The notes under the pieces were generated by a model. It saw only the letters and a list, made by a program, of their open reading frames with translations, was not told the DNA's origin and ran no database searches. DNA of 9,720 nucleotides, taken from DASUBN01 sp035691665 (lineage in GTDB: Bacteria > Pseudomonadota > Gammaproteobacteria > Natronospirales > REEB76). This document shows, in pieces, positions 5,675 to 9,720 of the stretch (position 1 is the stretch's first letter; each line of letters begins with the position of its first letter). The stretch lies in the NCBI GenBank assembly GCA_035691665.1, contig DASSIS010000041.1, forward strand, positions 1 through 9,720. The letters are read 5' to 3'. A program made the translations under genes and the position numbers.

Positions 5675-6892
5675 ATGAACAAGACCATCGAGCTCGAGAA
5701 CCAGTATTGCGCCCACAACTACCATCCACTGCCCGTGGTGCTCACCCGCGGCGAGGGTGTGTACGTGTGGGACGACGCCGGCAACCGCTATCTCGACATG
5801 ATGAGCGCCTATTCCGCCGTGAGCCACGGCCACGCGCACCCCAAGCTCGTCAAGACGCTCGCCGAACAGGCCGCCAAGCTCGCCGTCTGCTCCCGCGCCT
5901 TCCACAGCGAGAAGCTCGGGGCCTTCCTGAAGCGCGTCTGCGAACTCACCGGCATGGACATGGCGCTGCCCATGAACACCGGTGCGGAGGCGGTGGAGAC
6001 CGCGCTCAAGGCGGCGCGCAAGTGGGCCTACAAGGTGAAGGGCGTGCCGGCCGACAAGGCCGAGATCGTGGTGTGCACGGGCAACTTCCACGGGCGCACC
6101 ATCGCCATCGTGGCGATGTCGAGCGAAGCCCAATACAAGGACGGCTTCGGCCCCTTCCCCGGCGGGATGAAGCTCATCCCCTACGGTGATGCGGAGGCCC
6201 TCGAGAAGGCCATCGGCCCGAACACCGCCGCCTTCCTGGTGGAACCCATCCAGGGCGAGGCCGGCATCGTGGTGCCGCCTGCCGGTTACCTCAAGAAGTG
6301 CGCCGAGATCTGCCGCCGGCACAAGGTGCTGCTCATCGCCGACGAGATCCAGACCGGCCTCGGCCGTACCGGCAAGCTGCTCGCCTGCGAGCACGAGGGC
6401 GTGAAGCCCGACGGCCTCATCCTCGGCAAGGCCCTGGGTGGTGGCCTGCTGCCGGTCTCCGCCTTCCTCGCCAGCCGCGAGGTGATGGGGGTGTTCACCC
6501 CCGGCGATCACGGCAGCACCTTCGGCGGCAACCCGCTCGCCGCCGCGGTGGGCCTCGAAGCCCTCAACGTGCTGGTGGAGGAGAAGCTCGCGGAGCGCTC
6601 CGCACAGCTCGGCGCTCACCTGCTGGAGAAACTCGCTGCCCTCAAGAGCCCCTTCATCAAGAGCCTGCGTGGCAGGGGCCTGTTCGTGGGCATCGAGATC
6701 GACCCGCGCAAGGCCCGGGCGCGCGAGGTCTGCGAGCGCCTCATGGCCGAGGGACTGCTCAGCAAGGAGACCCACGAGACCGTGGTGCGCCTGGCGCCGC
6801 CCCTGGTGGTGACCCGCGAACAGCTGGATTGGGCCGTGGAGCGCGTCGGCCATGTGCTCGCCGAGATGGGCAAGCTCAAGGCCGCGTCCTGA
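5675..6892 (+). CDS. rocD: Ornithine aminotransferase (ornithine--oxo-acid transaminase)
   Basis: This is a 405-residue class-III PLP aminotransferase that transfers the delta-amino group of L-ornithine to 2-oxoglutarate, giving glutamate 5-semialdehyde (which cyclises to pyrroline-5-carboxylate) and glutamate. CAHNYHPLPVVLTRGEGVYVW-type N-terminal sequence and DMMSAYSAVSHGH are diagnostic for OAT rather than acetylornithine transaminase. Y46 in SAYSAV and R141 in NFHGRT correspond to human OAT Tyr55 and Arg180, which hold ornithine. NTGAEA (101-106) binds the cofactor phosphate, D223 in ADEIQTG contacts the PLP ring nitrogen, and K252 in LGKALGGG is the Schiff-base lysine. The STFGGNPL and RGRGLFVGIEI regions are intact. 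GAAGAG sits 6 nt before the ATG. With ProC, encoded elsewhere in this window, it completes an ornithine-to-proline route; it could equally serve arginine/ornithine catabolism. Confidence 0.95.
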   Translation: MNKTIELENQYCAHNYHPLPVVLTRGEGVYVWDDAGNRYLDMMSAYSAVSHGHAHPKLVKTLAEQAAKLAVCSRAFHSEKLGAFLKRVCELTGMDMALPMNTGAEAVETALKAARKWAYKVKGVPADKAEIVVCTGNFHGRTIAIVAMSSEAQYKDGFGPFPGGMKLIPYGDAEALEKAIGPNTAAFLVEPIQGEAGIVVPPAGYLKKCAEICRRHKVLLIADEIQTGLGRTGKLLACEHEGVKPDGLILGKALGGGLLPVSAFLASREVMGVFTPGDHGSTFGGNPLAAAVGLEALNVLVEEKLAERSAQLGAHLLEKLAALKSPFIKSLRGRGLFVGIEIDPRKARAREVCERLMAEGLLSKETHETVVRLAPPLVVTREQLDWAVERVGHVLAEMGKLKAAS

Positions 6893-7033
6893 TAACGGAC
6901 CTCATGTGAGAGACGAAAAAGCCGGCGCGAGCTGGGCTGGTCAGCACTCCAGGGATGGTTTGTAGACACGAGCCTCCCACTCGCCGCTCTCATACACCCC
7001 TGCTACAGACGAAGCTATGCCAAACTCGCGGCT

Positions 7034-7375
7034 CTATAGCAATGCAGCCGGCATGGTCTTGTTGGAAGTGAGGTCGATCAGGCCGCGGATGTGACGGTAG
7101 ATGTACCAGATCCAGATCACGATGAGGCCGAGCCAGGCGAACAGGGCGCCGATGATGGTGATGAACAAGAGGCCGCAGATGAGGCAGCCCAGGATCGCGT
7201 ACCAGAAGCTCTTGATCATCCACTTCTGATGGCTGTCTATCATCTCGCCGTGGTCGCCGGTCACCACGTAGTTGATGACCAGCGCGATGATGCTGGGCAG
7301 GCCGGTGATGGCGCCCAGGAGGTGCAGGATATAAGCCACGACGGTGATGGTGCGCCCGTTGTCCGATTCGCTCAT
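7034..7375 (-). CDS. DUF4870-type small membrane protein
   Basis: This is a 113-residue protein with three to four hydrophobic segments (about 10-38, 56-78 and 79-95) and an internal polar stretch DHGEMIDSHQKWMIKSFW. This layout is typical of DUF4870/TIC20-like membrane proteins: an N-terminal helix, the short xIxxHQKxxxxF motif, then two helices ending in YIYRHIRGLIDL. Its function is unknown. The ATG at 7375 has GGGGAG nine bases upstream and follows the alaX stop by 22 nt, so it is very likely the last gene of the msrB-alaX operon. The longer in-frame reading upstream merely crosses alaX in another frame. Confidence 0.8.
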   Translation of the reverse strand: MSESDNGRTITVVAYILHLLGAITGLPSIIALVINYVVTGDHGEMIDSHQKWMIKSFWYAILGCLICGLLFITIIGALFAWLGLIVIWIWYIYRHIRGLIDLTSNKTMPAALL

Positions 7376-7397
7376 TTGCGGTTTCTCCCCGTCCGTT

Positions 7398-8129
7398 TCA
7401 GTTGATTGTAGCCCCGTCAGCCGGAAACTCCAGGCGCACGCGCCGGTTCTGCTTGCCCTTCTTTTCCACCTTGGCGATATGCACCCGGCCGATCTCGCCG
7501 ATGCGCCGCACGTGGGTGCCGCCGCAGGGCTGCAGGTCGATGCCCTCCACCTCCACGAGCCGCACCTGGCCGTGGCCCCGGGGCGGCTGCACGGACAGGG
7601 TCTTGACCAACTCGGGCTGCGCGTCGAGCTCCGCATCCGTGATCCAGCGGAAGGACACGGGCGCGTCGCGGCGGATGAGGGCGTTGAGCTTCTCCTCCAC
7701 CTCCGCCTGCTCCGGACTCTCCGGCAGGTCGAAATCCAGGCGGCCGTAGCCGTCGCCCACGGCGCCACCGGTCACCGGCGCCACGATCACGGCCGAGAGC
7801 AGGTGCAGGCAGGTGTGCATGCGCATCAAGCGGTGCCGGCGCTGCCACTCGATGCGACCGGCGAGCCGGCCTCCCGTGGGCAGTAGCAGCGCCGTGTCTT
7901 CCAGCAGATGGGCCACCTGCCCGGGTTCGGCGCCCTTGCGTGTGTCGGTGACCTTGAGCTCGCGGCCGTCGGGCAAGCGCAGCACGCCGGTGTCGCCCGG
8001 CTGGCCGCCTCCCTCGGGATAGAAGAGGGTGCGGTCCAGCACCACCCAGCCCGGTCCCGCCGCCAGCACCTCTGCCTCGAAGTCCGTGGCGTAGGCGTCG
8101 GCGCGGAACAGGAGCTCGGTGGCGCTCAT
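7398..8129 (-). CDS. alaX: AlaX-type alanyl-tRNA editing hydrolase
   Basis: This is a free-standing editing domain homologous to the second half of alanyl-tRNA synthetase. It hydrolyses mischarged Ser-tRNA(Ala) (and Gly-tRNA(Ala) in some members). The 243-residue size fits the medium AlaX class. YPEGGGQPGDTG (37-48) carries the conserved GGQ motif. The zinc ligands are the HTCLH pair H105/H109 and CGGTH with C202 and H206. The N-terminal beta-domain resembles the AlaRS C-terminal catalytic junction, and the C-terminal GEIGRVHIAKVEKKGKQNRRVRLEF matches AlaX. The ATG at 8129 overlaps the msrB stop (ATGA, 8126-8129), which decides the start and implies translational coupling. It guards translation against serine misincorporation at alanine codons. 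Confidence 0.93.
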   Translation of the reverse strand: MSATELLFRADAYATDFEAEVLAAGPGWVVLDRTLFYPEGGGQPGDTGVLRLPDGRELKVTDTRKGAEPGQVAHLLEDTALLLPTGGRLAGRIEWQRRHRLMRMHTCLHLLSAVIVAPVTGGAVGDGYGRLDFDLPESPEQAEVEEKLNALIRRDAPVSFRWITDAELDAQPELVKTLSVQPPRGHGQVRLVEVEGIDLQPCGGTHVRRIGEIGRVHIAKVEKKGKQNRRVRLEFPADGATIN

Positions 8130-8527
8130 TTCTCGCCCTGCTTCTCGAAATCCAGGGCGCAGGAGTTGATGCAGTAACGCAGGCCATCGGGGCCGGGCCC
8201 GTCGTCGAACACGTGCCCCAGGTGCGCGTCGCACTTCGCGCAGACCACCTCGATGCGCTGCATGAAGTGACTGCTGTCGGAATGGGTGGCGACGCTCTCC
8301 TGCCCCGCCGGGGCGGTGAAGCTCGGCCAGCCGGAACCGGAGTCGTACTTGGTGGCGGAGGCGAACACCGGGTTGCCGCAACAGACGCAGCGATACAGGC
8401 CCGCCTCGTGGTTCTCGACGTACTTGCCGGCGAAGGCGCGTTCGGTGGCCTTCTTGCGGGTCACGGCGTATTGCTCCGGCGTAAGCTCGCTCTGCCACTC
8501 GGCTTCGGTCTTGCTGATCTTCTGCAT
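8126..8527 (-). CDS. msrB: Peptide-methionine (R)-S-oxide reductase
   Basis: MsrB reduces methionine-R-sulfoxide in proteins, normally with thioredoxin as final donor. The 133-residue cytoplasmic protein has the core motifs KYDSGSGWPSF (60-70), HLGHVFDDGPGPDGLRYCINS (102-122) and the catalytic Cys119 in RYCINS. Four cysteines at 47, 50, 96 and 99 (CVCC and CAKC) form the structural zinc site. The position usually occupied by the resolving cysteine (GCGWPSF in E. coli) is Ser65 here. Two extra cysteines, C49 inside the first zinc motif and C123 just after the active site, are possible substitutes. The ATG at 8527 is preceded by GAGGAT at about 9 nt; the longer upstream reading lacks family similarity. 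It is the first gene of the msrB-alaX-DUF4870 operon and is divergent from the cytochrome genes. Confidence 0.95.
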   Translation of the reverse strand: MQKISKTEAEWQSELTPEQYAVTRKKATERAFAGKYVENHEAGLYRCVCCGNPVFASATKYDSGSGWPSFTAPAGQESVATHSDSSHFMQRIEVVCAKCDAHLGHVFDDGPGPDGLRYCINSCALDFEKQGEK

Positions 8528-8558
8528 GGTGTCGGATCCTCGTTGTGTCCTTAAAGAT

Positions 8559-8571
8559 GGGGTCTGGCCCC
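8559..8571. repeat. Short palindrome in the msrB leader region
   Basis: GGGGT and GCCCC flank a CTG loop (4 GC pairs and one wobble), 32 nt upstream of the msrB ATG and probably within its leader. On the msrB strand it is followed by ATCTTT. The remaining 215-nt msrB/cytochrome gap (8528-8742) shows no promoter I can defend for either direction. Confidence 0.3.
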
Positions 8572-8742
8572 GGAAAACGGAAGGGGTGGCGGCATCGTGT
8601 CCTCTCCATGACCCGTCCGGCCGCCCGTCTATTACCGCCTGGGCGCGGCGCGGGCTACAGGAAAGTCCCCGGTTTTGGTACCCTAGGCGCCCTCTGAACC
8701 CGGCCACCCGGCCTCCGATACCCTCCAAAAGGGAGATACCCG

Positions 8743-9087
8743 ATGCGGTTCCGCGCATTCGCCATCGTCCTCGCCTGCGCTGCGGCGGCCGTGAGCCTCA
8801 CCGCCCGCGCCGACGGCGACCCTGCCAAGGGCAAGGTCGAGTCCTACACCTGCATCGGCTGCCATGGCATACCGAATTACACCAACGTGTACCCGACCTA
8901 CCGGGTACCGAAGCTGGCCGGCCAGCACGCCGCCTACATCCTCCAGGCGCTGAAGGAATACAAGTCCGGGGACCGCAGCCACAACACCATGCACGCGCAG
9001 GCGTCTTCCCTGTCCGAGCAGCAGATGCAGGACATCGCCGCGTACTTCGAGAGCCTGGGCAGCAAGGCCCCGGCCGACCCGCAGTGA
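8743..9087 (+). CDS. Periplasmic single-haem cytochrome c (first of pair)
   Basis: This 114-residue class-I cytochrome c has a Sec signal peptide ending ARA/DG (cleavage after A23). The haem-binding motif CIGCH is at 37-41, with H41 the proximal ligand, and Met83 (HNTMHAQ) is the likely distal ligand by alignment with the neighbouring gene. RVPKLAGQHAAYILQALKEYKSGDR and LSEQQMQDIAAYFESLG match one domain of the cytochrome c4/c553 family. The insert NYTNVYPTYRV between haem motif and LAGQ is longer than in its neighbour. GGGAG (8731-8735) lies 7 nt before the ATG. It precedes a second cytochrome by 11 nt, so the two are probably co-expressed as periplasmic electron carriers. The redox partner cannot be told from sequence. 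Confidence 0.92.
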   Translation: MRFRAFAIVLACAAAAVSLTARADGDPAKGKVESYTCIGCHGIPNYTNVYPTYRVPKLAGQHAAYILQALKEYKSGDRSHNTMHAQASSLSEQQMQDIAAYFESLGSKAPADPQ

Positions 9088-9098
9088 GAGGGCAACAC

Positions 9099-9440
9099 AT
9101 GAAGCAGTCATTCGCGATCCTCGCCGTCCTGGGCCTGATGCTCTCAGCCCAGGCTGCCCTCGCCGACGGCGACGCCGCCGCGGGCAAGGACAAGGCCCAG
9201 ACCTGTGCCGCCTGCCACGGCGCCAACGGCATCAGCACCTCGGACCAGTTCCCAATCCTGGCCGGCCAGTACAAGGACTACATCATCCAGGCGCTGCACG
9301 AGTACAAGGACGGCCAGCGCAACAACCCGATCATGAAGGGCATGGCCTCGGGCCTCTCGGACGATGACATCCGCAACCTGGCGGAGTACTTCTCGGGTCT
9401 GCCGGGGCCGCTCAACAACATCCCGAAGGCCGGTCACTGA
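9099..9440 (+). CDS. Periplasmic single-haem cytochrome c (second of pair, c4/c553-like)
   Basis: This 113-residue class-I cytochrome c has a signal peptide MKQSFAILAVLGLMLSAQAALA cleaved after A22 (ALA/DG). CAACH at 36-40 binds haem; Met79 in NPIMKGMA is the expected distal ligand, by analogy with cytochrome c4 domains. FPILAGQYKDYIIQALHEYKDGQR and LSDDDIRNLAEYFSGL are classic for the c4/c553 group. The start ATG has GAGAGG 7-12 nt upstream, beginning inside the stop codon of the preceding cytochrome gene. A longer open frame from further upstream only crosses that gene in another frame and is rejected. The gene ends 23 nt before a strong terminator. Sequence similarity between the two products indicates tandem duplication. 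Confidence 0.93.
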   Translation: MKQSFAILAVLGLMLSAQAALADGDAAAGKDKAQTCAACHGANGISTSDQFPILAGQYKDYIIQALHEYKDGQRNNPIMKGMASGLSDDDIRNLAEYFSGLPGPLNNIPKAGH

Positions 9441-9463
9441 TATAACCGCCTCACCGAGACCAA

Positions 9464-9490
9464 GAAAAGCCCCGCCACGCGGGGCTTTTC
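9464..9490 (+). terminator. Intrinsic terminator of the cytochrome operon
   Basis: GAAAAGCCCCGC (9464-9475) and GCGGGGCTTTTC (9479-9490) form a perfect 12-bp stem around CAC, with A-tract and T-tract on either side. This is the best terminator in the window and can work in both directions. Confidence 0.92.
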
Positions 9491-9501
9491 GTTCTAGTAG
9501 G

Positions 9502-9562
9502 CTTCCCCATTTGACGCCCACTGGGCGACAAACGGGGAAGGCCCGGCCATGTACGGCTGGGC
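9502..9562 (+). ncRNA. Two tandem hairpins in the leader of the dehydrogenase gene (unclassified structure)
   Basis: Hairpin 1 (9502-9540): CTTCCCC/GGGGAAG (7 bp), an A-C mismatch, TTTG/CAAA (4 bp), an A-A mismatch, CGCCC/GGGCG (5 bp) and an ACT loop. Hairpin 2 follows without a gap: GCCCGGCC (9541-9548) pairs with GGCTGGGC (9555-9562), with one G-U pair and loop ATGTAC. Together they give 24 base pairs in 61 nt, after a terminator and about 60 nt before the next start codon. It could be a cis-regulatory RNA, a small RNA or a palindromic repeat-family element. I do not recognise a known class. Confidence 0.4.
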
Positions 9563-9623
9563 TGGGGTCTCCAAGCACCACGCTTATGCGCCAGGGACGG
9601 CAAGGATGCCTTAGGATGAAGCG

Positions 9624-9720
9624 ATGAGAATCCTCACCGGCAAGACCGTGGTCCTCACCGGCGCCTCCCGGGGCCTGGGCGCGGTCATGGCGCGTGCCCT
9701 GGCCGCGGCCGGCGCCCAGC
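9624..9720 (+). CDS. Short-chain dehydrogenase/reductase (N-terminal fragment, cut by window edge)
   Basis: The 32 visible residues begin MRILTGKTVVLTGASRGLGA and continue VMARALAAAGAQ. This is the first beta-strand and the TGASRGLG (12-19) glycine-rich NAD(P)-binding turn of a classical SDR, followed by the first Rossmann helix. Substrate and exact enzyme cannot be told from this fragment. AGGA at 9613-9616 is 7 nt before the ATG at 9624. A short stem GGCA/TGCC just upstream (about 9600-9611) encloses another AGGA in its loop. It is separated from the cytochromes by a strong terminator and a structured leader, so it should have its own promoter. Confidence 0.85.
   Translation, partial: MRILTGKTVVLTGASRGLGAVMARALAAAGAQ

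Noticed and set aside
5591..6853. 420-codon open frame antisense to the aminotransferase gene
   Set aside because: It mirrors the codon pattern of a clear enzyme gene in high-GC DNA; the product is His/Gly/Ala-rich with no recognisable domain.
6893..7033. Terminator between the convergent aminotransferase and DUF4870 genes
   Set aside because: Only 4-bp stems without T-runs are visible in these 141 nt, so no terminator is called.
8130..8609. Upstream extension of alaX
   Set aside because: It overlaps msrB out of frame; family similarity and the ATGA overlap place the start at 8129.
8286..9098. Long upstream extension of the second cytochrome gene
   Set aside because: The extension crosses msrB in antisense and the first cytochrome in another frame, while the signal peptide and ribosome binding site fix the start at 9099.
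9502..9562. Integron attC site or tRNA
   Set aside because: No core GTTRRRY-type ends, no integrase, and no cloverleaf; the structure is two simple hairpins.
1..9720. CRISPR array, prophage, toxin-antitoxin or defence island
   Set aside because: No regularly spaced repeats, no phage or mobile-element genes and no small toxin-antitoxin pair; all confident genes are housekeeping or common accessory families.

Overview
The window is high-GC, densely coded DNA from a proteobacterium, most likely a gammaproteobacterium. The main evidence is the order pilT (divergent), yggS, proC, yggT, which is a conserved neighbourhood in Pseudomonas and relatives. Type IV pilus machinery, an outer-membrane beta-barrel with a C-terminal Phe and periplasmic c-type cytochromes confirm a Gram-negative cell. 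I see no integrase, transposase, CRISPR array, tRNA or rRNA. It reads as ordinary chromosomal backbone, and I found no convincing previously undescribed multi-gene system.

Layout. 1-540 (-): N-terminal half of the pilus retraction ATPase PilT, running off the left edge. 701-2824 (+): operon yggS (PLP homeostasis), proC (pyrroline-5-carboxylate reductase) and yggT (membrane protein), ending at a hairpin terminator. The first two genes use TTG starts that good Shine-Dalgarno sequences support. 2825-3090: a spacer unusually rich in inverted repeats, leading to an HU-like DNA-binding protein with a Lys/Ala-rich tail (3091-3465, +). 3557-5564 (-): a TerB-like protein, an outer-membrane barrel of unknown function and a small alpha/beta hydrolase, all on the minus strand but separated by hairpins. 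5675-6892 (+): ornithine aminotransferase behind a perfect TATAAT box. 7034-8527 (-): operon msrB, alaX, DUF4870-type membrane protein. 8743-9440 (+): two tandem single-haem cytochromes c, then a strong intrinsic terminator. 9491-9623: a leader with two back-to-back hairpins before the start of a short-chain dehydrogenase (9624 to the right edge).

How the genes fit together. Ornithine aminotransferase makes glutamate semialdehyde/pyrroline-5-carboxylate, and ProC reduces that to proline, so the window encodes a two-step ornithine-to-proline route, although the genes lie in separate transcription units. MsrB (repair of oxidised methionine) and AlaX (clearing mischarged tRNA-Ala) overlap by 4 bp and form a protein-quality unit divergent from the cytochrome pair. 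The points most worth a second look are the structured leader at 9502-9562, the inverted repeats and A-tract before the HU-like gene, the MsrB cysteine pattern, and a -10 element between the hydrolase and aminotransferase genes that can be read in both directions.
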